This document shows positions 52,078 through 61,490 of a stretch of DNA of 64,000 nt, piece after piece (position 1 is the stretch's first letter; every line of letters begins with the position of its first letter). The notes below the pieces were generated by a model. It searched no databases. It had not been told where the DNA came from and worked only from the letters and a program-made list of their open reading frames with translations. Both the position numbers and the translations under genes were made by a program. Source of the stretch: CAVVST01 sp963750995 (GTDB taxonomy: Bacteria > Acidobacteriota > Vicinamibacteria > Vicinamibacterales > UBA2999); the NCBI GenBank assembly GCA_963750995.1, contig CAVVST010000002.1:434001-498000 (forward strand), in the 5' to 3' direction.

Positions 52078-53629
52078 TTACCCTGCGGCCTCAGGTACCT
52101 TGCCTTTGAGAGCGGGATGATCGGCGCCGTAGCGGTAGGCGAGAAATGCCTGCGCCACATCGCCGTCTCGCAGCATCTTCACCGCGCCGCGTTCGGTCGT
52201 CGTGGGAATCTTGTATTCCCAGACCACCTCGCCATCCGTCGTCACCTCGAAAATCTGTCCCCACGTCGCAGCCGTGACGATCGTGTTGCTGTTCGGCAGC
52301 CGGGTGATGCCCGAGATGTGCCTCGACCAGAAGCTCGCTGGATCCTTTGACGCATACAACCACGCCACCTGGTTGGAGGTGCGCCGGTTGCCGGTGTACC
52401 CCTCACGTTCTTGTACCCGGCCTTGTCCTGGGGAACGTAGACGCCCTTTTCCATGGGGCCTTCATATGGATTGATTTCGAGCACGGCGGAATAGGCGTAT
52501 CCCGTGGCCAGGTGACGGCTGCCGTTGTCGAAGAGCAGGAAATGGCCGGCGCCAGGCAGCGCGGGGCCTCCCGTGTAGGCGGTCGGCCGGATCCACTGGA
52601 CGTCGTGGCTGAAAAACGCCTGCTGGTCGCCGTCGCTCGCCCCTCGCGCTTCCGAGTAGCTCATGGGCACGCCGGTGTCATAGATACTCGGATTCCCCCA
52701 GCGGTACAGGAAGTCTCCTTTCGGGCCCGCAGCGGCCGCGATACTTCCCGCCGGATCTCCCGAAATGAACGTCCCCTGATGGTCGATGATGTAGAACTCG
52801 CTGTCGGTTGAATTGTTGACCACGAGCTGACCGAGGGTCTCGTTGTAGTCCAGAGAGTTGATGTGAATCCAGTCGCCCGTCCTACCGGCGCCGAAGTTCA
52901 CGTCCAACCGTCCCGGCGTGTCCTTGATGACACCGTAATTGGCTTTCGCCGGGTCGACGTCCTGCACGAGGTGATCGAAGATGTTCCACTCCCAGATCAC
53001 GTTCCCTTTCAGGTCGAATTCGACGACGCCGTCCGGGTTCGACGTGTAGTCCTTCCGCTTTTTCGGATCTGCGCCGCGCGCAATGGCCTGCTCATGCGTG
53101 ACGTCCTTGCTGACAACGCTCAGAATCGTGTTCGCCCCCAGCTTCTTGTTGAAGATCTTCACGAAATCGTGGTGGTGGGTGTAGCCGGGACGCTTCTCGG
53201 CGATCTCGTAGAGGATGTTGCCGTTCCAATCGAGCTCCTGCAGCCGAGCGGCATCGGTTGGCGCCTTCTTCGGGTCGGTGCCCGGCCAGCGTGCTCTGCC
53301 ACTCGTGCTCCCACGTGACGTTGCTGATCCGCCGGATCAGGTTGCCGTTCTCGAGCAGGTACGTGTGCTTCTCGATGGTGTAGCTCGTACTTGGGCAGGG
53401 TCCACGTCTTGACGACGTTGCCTTCCATATCGATCAGGTATGTCGCGTTATTCGGGAACTCGGGCGCGGGTCCCGGCCGCAGAGGCGTAAACAGCGTGTA
53501 GCCGCCATAGCTCTTGGCCTTGTCGTAATAGGTCACTCCTGATGGCCCGTAATGTGACTGATACGCGAGGACCGAGGTCAGCGTGGCCGTCACGAAGATC
53601 GCAATAAACGGCAGTTGAACCATTTTCAT
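52078..53629 (-). pseudogene. Arylsulfotransferase (ASST)-like secreted propeller protein (frameshifted as sequenced)
   Basis: About 515 residues when joined. Signal (MKMVQLPFIAIFVTATLTSVLA), then ATYLIDMEGNVVKTWTLPKYE, a typical ASST start, propeller strands with central PDGVVEFDLKGNVIWEWNIFDH, TGDWIHINSLDYNE, ISGDPAG, FFSHDVQWIRP and a C-terminal ISGITRLPNSNTIVTAATWGQIFEVT. Known relatives transfer sulfate between phenols; others only share the fold. Extra bases near 53384, 53283 and 52400 break the frame, and removing each restores continuity. It lies between the small Ig-like gene and the sulfatase in the receptor 4 operon. Confidence 0.78.
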
Positions 53630-53647
53630 AATTCCTCCGACGCGTGC

Positions 53648-54043
53648 TTATCTCGAATACGTATCGCCGACGTGAAACGTCCAGGTTTTCTCCCCCACCG
53701 TTCCCTTCACGTCGCGGGCCTTCACGAAAACCGTGTGATCCTCTTCTTCGACAAGCGCCATCGGAGGGGTGTAGACGACCGTGACCGTGGCCCCGGTGCC
53801 CTCCGCCTTCGGCATGACCGCCTCATCATCGACCGTCATCTGAATCGACGCGTGGTCGATTGCCGCTGCACACGTCGACGAGAAGGTCACCGTGATGCTC
53901 GGACGCGCCGTTCTTGCCGTCCCTCTCGGCGCCCACTCGGAAGCCTCGAGGGCACAGTCCTGCGCACGCGTGTTCGCGGGCGCCGCACACGTCAGGACGC
54001 ATCCGTACAACAGCAAGCCGGTCAAGCTCGAGCACCTGTTCAT
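53648..54043 (-). CDS. Small secreted Ig-like domain protein
   Basis: A 131-residue protein with a signal (MNRCSSLTGLLLYGCVLTCAAPANTR, written in part) and a single beta-sandwich: RPSITVTFSSTCAAAIDHASIQMTVDD, VTVVYTPPMALVEEEDHTVFVKARDVKGTVGEKTWTFHVGD. This is the pattern of bacterial Ig-like domains found between secreted enzymes. It has two Cys in the mature part that may form a disulfide. It lies between receptor 4 and the arylsulfotransferase, 18 bases before the latter, so it may be an accessory of that system. Confidence 0.72.
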   Translation of the reverse strand: MNRCSSLTGLLLYGCVLTCAAPANTRAQDCALEASEWAPRGTARTARPSITVTFSSTCAAAIDHASIQMTVDDEAVMPKAEGTGATVTVVYTPPMALVEEEDHTVFVKARDVKGTVGEKTWTFHVGDTYSR

Positions 54044-54073
54044 CCCTGTCTCCCCGACTGCTCCACTATCACG

Positions 54074-57000
54074 TCAGAACTCGTACTTCACCGCTAACTG
54101 CATGATGCGCTGGGTGCCCGCGTTTGTCGTAATCCGTCCGAACTGCGCCGAATCGAAATTCGTGGTCGGGTTGCCCCAGTTGAAGTTATTGAGCAGGTTG
54201 AACGCTTCTACGCGAAACTCGACCCGCTGCCGTTCGGTCAGCGAAACGAGAGCTTCGACATGCCGAGATCGATGGCCCAGAACCCCGGACCCTTGATGCT
54301 GTTGGCCACGAGGTCCCCCAGCGTGCCAGAGGCCGGCAGAGTGAACGCGGCCCGATTCAGATAGCTGGTCAGCGACTTCTCACCATACACGTCGTCGGAA
54401 ACCAGGTTGACGCGCTGTCCGCTGATTCCCGTGCCGGCGATGTCCTGGTTCGTCGTCACCGACAGCCAGCTGCCGGAACGGGCGTTAATGATCCCCGACA
54501 CGCGCCAGTTCGAGGCGACGGCGCGCAGGGCCGGAGCGTCGAAGTCGGGCGTCTGGACGCCCAGCGTGAGGTTGGCGATGTGCGTTCGGCTCTGCTCGCA
54601 ATTTCCACGATCGAAGCCTGGATCCTCCGGCTTCAGGTAACCGCTGCTGAACTGCGGGCTGAGAGGCGTGGAGTTCCCCACGCAGTAGGCCAGTGTGTAG
54701 TTTCCGCTCAGTGTCAGGCCAGTAGCGCGCCGGCGCGCGGTCAGTTTGAGCGCGTGATAGTCTTGCGTCCCCACGGCGCTGTGGCGATCGATCGGGCCGA
54801 GCAGTCCCGCTTCGCGGGGATTCTCCTGATACAGCACGCGCCGCACGTCGAGGTTCGCGTTCGTCGTGCAGGTCGGGTATGACACACCGTTGATGGTGCA
54901 CGCACCCAACCCCCTGAACACACCGGGATTCAGCGCCACGGCACCCCACAGCCGATCCGAATAGCTGCCCAGATAGCTCGCCGTCGATCCCCAGTCCTGC
55001 CCGAACTGCTTCTCTACGGTGGCGTTCCACGTCTGCACACGGGGAGAGTTGATGTCGGGATCGATCGTGCCGTAGGCGCTGAACGCCGGAAACATCGCAG
55101 TCCTCGGTGGCGGGGACGGGAAGGGGAACGGATTGCCGCCGGGGAAATTCAGGATACGGGTCATCGAACAGCACGCTCTGCACGAGCAGCCGGTTGGCAA
55201 ACGGCGCGGCCCCCGCATTGACGTACTGGTAGTCGCCCGGCGGGAAATCGTATGTCAGCGCATACGAAGACCGCACAGCGAGGCGACCGTCTCCGTTGAC
55301 ATCCCAGGCGATGCCTCCGCGCGGTGAAACATTTCCCTATTGCTTGTACAGGCCCGTGTTGCCCTCGGGAAATCCAGCGTCGCCTGGAAAGAGGAGACCG
55401 GCCGGCGCGTTCACGTAGACGGTGCTCTTGACGTTGGTCCGGAACCGCTCGACGTTGAAGTTCGAAATCGAGCCGTGTGTGACGTTCTGGCCGAAGAACG
55501 GCTCCCAGCGAACGCCAAAATTGGCAGTCACGCGATCGGTCAGACGCCAGCTGTCCTGAGCGTAGGCGCCGATGTACGTCTGGTCGAATTCCAGGATCTG
55601 TGGATCGCTCTGCTCCAGCCGGAACAGCTGTCCCGTCAGGAAGTCCGCGAGCCCGAGCCCGGTCCCGTTTCCGTTGAAGCTGAAACTGCCCGGGGAACGC
55701 GCGTTCGAGCTCCTGGTGAGAGAACCAGTATGCGACGTTCACTCCGAAAGTGAGCTGGTGGCCGCCTTCGACGACCGTGAGATCGTCGCTCACCTGGTAC
55801 GTGTTGTTGTGGAGATCCGAATTGACGCCGCTCGCGTGACCGATGGAAAAACCCCCGGTTACGCTCAGATTCACCTTGCCCGGGAAGGCAGTGTAGGTCT
55901 TGACCCCCAATGACGGGGCGTCCACCCATGGTGCGCGCACCGATCGGATGGCCGTCGTGTTGTACGCGAAGCGCAGGGCGTTCACCATGCTGGGGCCAAA
56001 GACCACGGTATCGCCGAGTGTCATTGATTTGGCCAGCGCAGTCCGGTCACGTCCCATCTTGCCGGTGGTCAGGATGTTGGCGTCCGGCGAGCCGGGCTCC
56101 CACACGGGCAGTTCGTCGACGAACGTGTGCAGATACCGGCCGAAGACGGTGTGATCAGACGTCAACTGGTAGTCCGCGCGGCCGACACCCTGCCACTCGT
56201 TGCTGTCCTCGATGATGCCGTGTACGTCACCTGGCCGCACGGATCCGTCGTGCCCGGCAGCAGGCCAGCCAGCTTGAGTGCCGCTGGACTGAACTGCGTG
56301 GGATCGACACGGTTGTTCACGAACGGCGCTCGCAAGGCTACTTGTCGCCCCGCGCAAGCCGGCGATGCGAACGTCGTGAAGTCGCCCGCCAGCATCGCCG
56401 GCGTCGGTACCCAGGCGATATTGGCGACCGGCACGGACCGGACCCTGGTGCCTTGGTACGCGCCGAAGAAGAACAGCCGGTCCCGGAGCACGGGCCCGCC
56501 CAGGGTGCCGCCGTACTGGTGTCGTGACAGCCCGTCGTCAAGACGCCTGCCATCCGGTCCGATCTGCGCATAGGGATCCGTGGCGTTGAACCGCTTGTTG
56601 CGCACGAAGTCGAACGCGTTGCCCGTGAACCGATTCGTGCCCGACTTGGTGACGGCGTTCACGGCCGCGCCCGAGTGCACCCCGTTTTGCGCGCTGAGCC
56701 CACTGGTCGACACGCTGAATTCCTGCAGCGCATCCGGAAACGGCAGCGGCAGGTTCAGGTTGTCGCCGGGATTCGTGTGCATGGTGCCGTCAAGCAGGTA
56801 TGTGACGCCGTACGACAACCCGCCGGCGACCGCGATGCGCGCTCCGCCGTTCACGGTCCTCATCACGTTGACGCCCTGCTGAGTGGACGCCCCGGCGAGC
56901 AGCAACAGGCTCGTCACCTCGCGGCCCTGCAGCGGCAGCTCGACGATGCGCTCGTTCTCGACGACTTCGCTGATGCCGGCGCTCCGCACATCCACGAGCG

Positions 57001-57376
57001 GCGATGCGGCCTCTACGGTCACGGACTCCTCGAGCCCACCGAGCGCGAGCTGCACATTAATCGTTGGCGTGCCGCCGACCTGCAGCACGATGCCCGTCTG
57101 CGCGTAGCTCCGGAACCCGGCCAACATGACCTCCAGCCGGTACGGGCCGGTCGGCAGGTTCGGCAGGATGTAAGCGCCGTCGCCGTCGGTCACGACCGTT
57201 CGAATAAGACCCGTATCGGTCTGCGTGACGGTGACGGTCGCGCCCGGGAGGACGGCCGCGCTCTCGTCGGTCACCCGGCCGTCGAGTTGAGCAGTAGAAA
57301 GCTGGGCCCCGGCAGGACGGCTCGATATCATCAGGACCAGCGCCGCATAGACCAACGCCGTCCGAATTCGCGTCAT
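54074..57376 (-). pseudogene. TonB-dependent receptor with carboxypeptidase-regulatory domain (receptor 4; several lesions)
   Basis: About 1100 residues: signal (MTRIRTALVYAALVLMISS), regulatory domain (GRVTDESAAVLPGATVTVTQ), plug (LEESVTVEAASPLVDVRSAG, DGTMHTNPGDNLNLPLPFPDALQEFSV) and barrel with VNAVTKSGTNRFTGNAFDFVRN, ending IMQLAVKYEF. A different subfamily from receptors 1-3. Frame breaks near 56220 and 54243 (base lost), 55690 and 55151 (base gained), and a TAG at 55337-55339 where Trp would be expected (LYKQ before NVSPRGG). The mixture of errors and a nonsense codon leaves room for real decay. It heads an operon with the Ig-like, ASST, sulfatase and PhoD genes. Confidence 0.83.
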
Positions 57377-57401
57377 GAATCCTCCTGTAATTGGCTGCGC
57401 G

Positions 57402-57413
57402 AGTATAGATCAA
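57402..57413 (-). promoter_or_regulatory. TTGATnTAnACT motif upstream of receptor 4
   Basis: The minus strand reads TTGATCTATACT, with TATACT (57402-57407) a good -10 hexamer 26 bases before ATG 57376 and AGGAGG (57381-57386) between them. It is the best-placed of the three motif copies. No TTGACA-like -35 is present at standard spacing. Confidence 0.5.
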
Positions 57414-57440
57414 GGGCCGCAGCCGGGTTCGCTACGCGGA

Positions 57441-57518
57441 GCCGGGTCCGCTGCGCGGAACCCGGCCTAAGCACGTAGACATGGATGCGTAGCGCGGGTT
57501 CCGCGAAGCGGACCCGCC
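57441..57518. repeat. Dispersed two-part palindromic repeat, copy 2
   Basis: Same arrangement as 6357-6432: GCCGGGTCCGC...GGAACCCGGCC then TAAGCACG, about 24 unrelated bases, then GCGGGTTCCGCGAAGCGG ending ACCCGCC. A degenerate third palindromic unit (CCGGGTTCGCTACGCGG) lies just before it. It is followed directly by the pentamer array. Confidence 0.75.
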
Positions 57519-57575
57519 AGATCAGATCAGATCAGATCAGATCAGATGATCAGATCAAGATCAGATCAGATCAGA
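57519..57575. repeat. AGATC pentamer array
   Basis: About eleven copies of AGATC/GATCA with two interruptions (TGATC, AAGATC). Because the unit is five bases and reads TGATC on the minus strand, it places a TGA in every minus-strand frame; the 57561-58493 gene ends inside it. Tandem pentamers of this purity are prone to slipped-strand length change. Confidence 0.9.
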
Positions 57576-58493
57576 GGGCGGGTGATCCTTGATGCTGGTC
57601 TGGTAGCTCTCCGCCATCATCCAGGTGCCGTTGCGCAGCTCGAAGACGCGGCTGCCCCAGAACGGCTTCCCCACCGCGCGCGGCTGCAGCGCGACCATGA
57701 GCGCGGCGTCGCCGAACTCCCAGATGCGCGCCCACGTCAACGGGCTTGGCGCAACGACCGTCCCGGCCTGCAACTGCTGCATCTGCACGGCAATCCGGTC
57801 GTCCCTTGTATAGGTGCCATTTGAGGTCCGGGCGACATTGTCGTCGGGAATGTGCCTGGCCCAGTGCTCCGGGCCGGACTGCTGCGCCTGCCACGATTCG
57901 ATGACCGCGCGCTCGATCTCGTTGGCGGGAACGAAAGGCACGACCTTGCACGGATTGATGCAGTTCGCGGCGCCGATCATCGTCCCGCCGTAGACCACCC
58001 TCTCGCCTTCGATCACTTCGCTGACATGCAGCAGCCGCCAGCCGACGTCGCGGCGCACCCACACGTGCATGGTGTGCGTCTTCCCGCTGTGGCGCTGCAC
58101 GACGGTGATGTGAGTGCCGAGGCGGCGAGCCTCGAGCGCCGCGCCGCTCGCGCTGGTCAATGCCGGTGGCGGCGGCGAGGCGACGACCGCGGTGCGCGAG
58201 AGCTTCACGCCCGCGGGGGTGATCCAGCTGAAGTCGTCGTAGTCGAGCGCCCGCCCGATCGCCGCGACATCGCGGCTCTCGCTGGCGGCGGTAAAGGCTT
58301 GATCGGCATCTCGAACCGCGCGTTCGTCAGCGTCGCGAACGGCGCGCTCGACCGCTGGAGTGTTCGCGGTGGAGCGTGCTGGCGCCGTGGCCCCGGGAGT
58401 GTCAGACGACGACGTGTCGCGGCCGCAGTTCGAAGCCGCGGCCGCACACGCGATAACAGTCGCGAGCACGACAGTCGTAGTGCTCTTCGCCAA
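57561..58493 (-). CDS. Secreted SnoaL/NTF2-like (DUF4440-type) protein
   Basis: A 310-residue protein with a hydrophobic N terminus (STTTVVLATVIACAAAASNCG, written in part) that may be a lipoprotein signal. A heptad-like VERAVRDADERAVRDADQAF leads into the first NTF2-like cone (IGRALDYDDFSWITPAGVKLSR, HVWVRRDVGWRLLHVSEV). A second copy follows (IERAVIESWQAQQSGPEHW, IWEFGDAALMVALQP, RVFELRNGTWMMAESYQ), so two tandem domains. Function unknown. Its last residues (SDLI) and stop are encoded by the AGATC array, so its length could vary with repeat number. Confidence 0.78.
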   Translation of the reverse strand: MAKSTTTVVLATVIACAAAASNCGRDTSSSDTPGATAPARSTANTPAVERAVRDADERAVRDADQAFTAASESRDVAAIGRALDYDDFSWITPAGVKLSRTAVVASPPPPALTSASGAALEARRLGTHITVVQRHSGKTHTMHVWVRRDVGWRLLHVSEVIEGERVVYGGTMIGAANCINPCKVVPFVPANEIERAVIESWQAQQSGPEHWARHIPDDNVARTSNGTYTRDDRIAVQMQQLQAGTVVAPSPLTWARIWEFGDAALMVALQPRAVGKPFWGSRVFELRNGTWMMAESYQTSIKDHPPSDLI

Positions 58494-58507
58494 GCCTGCT
58501 GTGCCCG

Positions 58508-58577
58508 GCGGGTCCGCTGCGTCCCTCGACTCGCTCGGGACGCCCTGAGCGTGTCGAAGGGCGCGGAACCCGCCCTA
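58508..58577. repeat. Dispersed repeat, left of receptor 3
   Basis: It opens with GGCGGGTCCGCTGCGTCC, contains CTCGACTCGCTCGGGACG, and ends with a segment (58542-58577) beginning GCCCTGAGCGTGTCGAAG and ending ACCCGCCCTAC. The last 36 bases recur in the same orientation at 61542-61576 with one base missing. The element sits between the SnoaL-like gene and the end of receptor 3. Confidence 0.75.
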
Positions 58578-58585
58578 CATACGGC

Positions 58586-61490
58586 CTAAAAGCTCACTTG
58601 CGCGCCGAACTGCAGGATGCGCGGTTCGGGGATGAGCGTCGGCAGCAGCCACCGGGCGCCGTACGCGTTGGTCGTCACCAGGATGTCGCCCGAGTTGAGC
58701 GCGTTGTACAGGTCGAAATTCGCCTGCACACGCACCCGGTCGCGAACGCGGAACGATTTCGCCAGCCGGAGGTCGAGACGCGTCACGCGCTCCTCGAACT
58801 GCATCTGCGGCTCGAGCAGCGGCACGGTCGCGGTCCGCGCATTCCCGGAGAGCGGCCGGCCGAGCGACGGCGTGATCGACGCCACCGGCGCCGCCCAGTC
58901 GGCGGTGTAGTTCGGCCCCGGCAGGTTTTGGTAAATCGCGCTGACGAACACGTCACCGGGCAGCGGGTAGCTGGCGTTCAACTTGATCTGCGTATTCGCC
59001 GAGAGCGGCTGCGACACCCGGCAGTTCACGAGCTGCTGCGGCGAGTCGACGACGAAACAGTTGTCGGTGAGCGTGGTGCCGGTGTCGAGGCCGCCGCCGA
59101 ACCGCGCCCCCGACGAAAGGCGCGCATCCATGCTGAGCAGAAAGAAATTAGAGACCTGCTGCTGGTCGCCGAATTCCTTCGCGCGCCGCACGAGGTTGTT
59201 GACCTGCCCGAACTTATCGGGGTTGATGTCGGCAAGCCCGCAGACCTGGGTGTTGCCGCCGCCGGGAAGCCGGGAATCGGCGGGACCGGTGACGCAGTAG
59301 GTCTTGTAGTCGGCCGGCGTCACCGCCTGGTTGTCGGTGACGCGGAAATTGCCGTACCAATTCCGATAGTAGCCGGCGGTCACCGACATCGCCGCCCCCA
59401 CCTGGTGCTGCACCTCGGCGCTCATGTCCCAGTTGTACGGACGCACGCCGAATCCCCGCAGCACGTCGTCGGCATACCGCGTGGTGATCGCCGGGTTGCC
59501 GAAGTTCAGATTCTGGAGCGCGCCGCACTCGCCGTTCGCGCCACGGTTGGCGAGATCGCAATCGGGCGCATAGTTGCCGTTCAGATCGTTCCACGACCGC
59601 GTGACCTGGTTGACCGACGCGACGATCGGGTTGTTGGCGTTCGCGATCTCGACGACCGTCTTGCCGACGTAGCGGCCGAGCGACACTTTCAGCGCCGTGC
59701 GGCCGTCGCCGCTCAGGTCGTAGGCCGCGCCAAGCCTTGGACTCAGGTCGGTCCATGACGGCACGTCATCGACCCGGTCGTAGTGGCGCGCCGGGACCCA
59801 GCCGTTCGGTGTCGCCGGGATGTCCTGGGCCGGCACGTAGCCGTTGAAATAGTCGAACCGGACGCCGAGGTTCAGCGTCAGGCGGTCGATCGCCCACTGA
59901 TCCTGCGCGTAGACGCCGAGGTCGTGCCGGAACCGGTTCTCGATCAGATACGGCGTCGCGTACTGCGTGAGGCTGACCGGGATCTGGTTATTGAAGGTGT
60001 AGCTGACGTTGCTGTCGGAGGTGCGCCTGAACGCGCGCAGCATCCCCTGCTCGTCCTGGAACGCCGAATTTCAGCGCGTGCGAGCCGGTGACGTACGAGA
60101 CGGCAAACCGCTGCCCGAACCGGTCCTGCTCATTCGGATCGTCGTAAACCTCCTTGGCGTTGTACCGCATGCCGGTCGACTGCTCGAGGATCGAAATGTG
60201 ATCCGGGTGCACGCCGGGGGATCGGAACTGCGGCCAGTCGTTGATCGTGGCCGACACGCTGCCGTCGATCAGCAGGCGGCTGGTGATCGGCGCGCTCCAC
60301 GAGGACTGGTAAAAGCCGGTGGGCCTGAAGTGGTAGGCGTTGATCGACTCCGGCGCCTGGCCAACGCCGGATGTCGTGCCGGTCCGGCAAATGCACGCGT
60401 CCTGGACGTCGGCGAAGAAGTTGAACTTGTGCGCTTGCGTCGCCTGCCAGGTCACGCGCACGGCGTGTGATTCGAACCACTGTTTCCGGGTCGCCGGCCG
60501 ATCGAGATCGGGTGTGTAGAACGGACTCCCCTGCGTCTTGTTCCACCAGGTTCCGGCGAACTGGTGTGCGTTGCCCCATTCGCGGTGCGCGGTGAAGAAC
60601 CACAGACGGTCCTTCCGGATTGGTCCACCCAGCGTGACCGACGCGTCATAGATCTGTTCGGGGAGGTTGACAGTCGTGAGCCCCTTGGCGCGCAGCTCGT
60701 CGTTCAGGTTGTTGCCGGCGAGATGCTCATTCGTGTACAGGCCGCCGACGCTGCCCGAGAAGATGTTGCCGCCCTCCTTCGGGATCATGTTGATCAGCAC
60801 GCCTTCGGCGTTGCCCTCGGCGGAAATCCCGCTCGACTGGAGTGTCATTTCCTGCACCAGGGCGGCGTTCAGCTGGTAGCCGGCATTTCCCGTCATGTTC
60901 TGCACGCTCATGCCGTCGAACTGGGTGCGGGTGCCGCCCTTGCCGTGATACGTGCCGCCGACCTGCGTGGCATAGATGCCGGCGACGTCCGCCATCCCGG
61001 ACAGGCCGAGCGTCAGCGCGATCAGCGAATTCGCCTGCTTCGTGCTGGTCGGCAGGGTGTCGAGCATCTCGTCCGAGACGACCGTCTGGCGGCGCACGTT
61101 CTGTGTGTCGACGAGCGGCGTCTCGCCGGTCACGGTGATCGTCTCCTCCACCGCGCCGACCTGCATGTCGGCGTTCACCGTGGCGGTGAACCCGGCCGTC
61201 AGCACGATCCCCTCGCGGCGGAAGCCGGTGAACCCGGGCAGTGAAAACGTCACCGTGTAGGTCCCGGGACGAAGATCGACGATGTTGTAACGGCCTTCGC
61301 TGTCGGTCACAACCGATCTGACTTTCTCGATCAGCGCGGGGCTGGCAGCTTCCACCGTCACGCCGGGCAGCACCGCCCCCGACGTGTCGCGCACGGCGCC
61401 GGCAATACCGCTCGCCTGCTGCGCGACTGCGAATGCGGGGATCAGCAGCGCGAGCACGATACCCGCGCACAGCGTTCCTTTACGTACCAT
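58586..61490 (-). CDS. TonB-dependent receptor, Oar-like (receptor 3; one frameshift)
   Basis: About 967 residues: signal (IVLALLIPAFAVAQQ), regulatory domain (GAVLPGVTVEAASPALIEKVRS), plug (VNADMQVGAVEETITVTG, TPLVDTQNVRRQTVVSDEML) and barrel ending ILQFGAQVSF. The closest paralogue is receptor 2: shared DACICRTGTTSG, DNCFVVDSPQQLVNCRVSQ and QVCGLADINPDKFGQVNNL. One extra base near 60060 shifts the frame; removing it gives GSHALKFGVQDEQGMLRAF. It is flanked by direct repeats at 58542 and 61542. It follows the secreted unknown gene at 61480 with an 11-base overlap. Confidence 0.88.
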
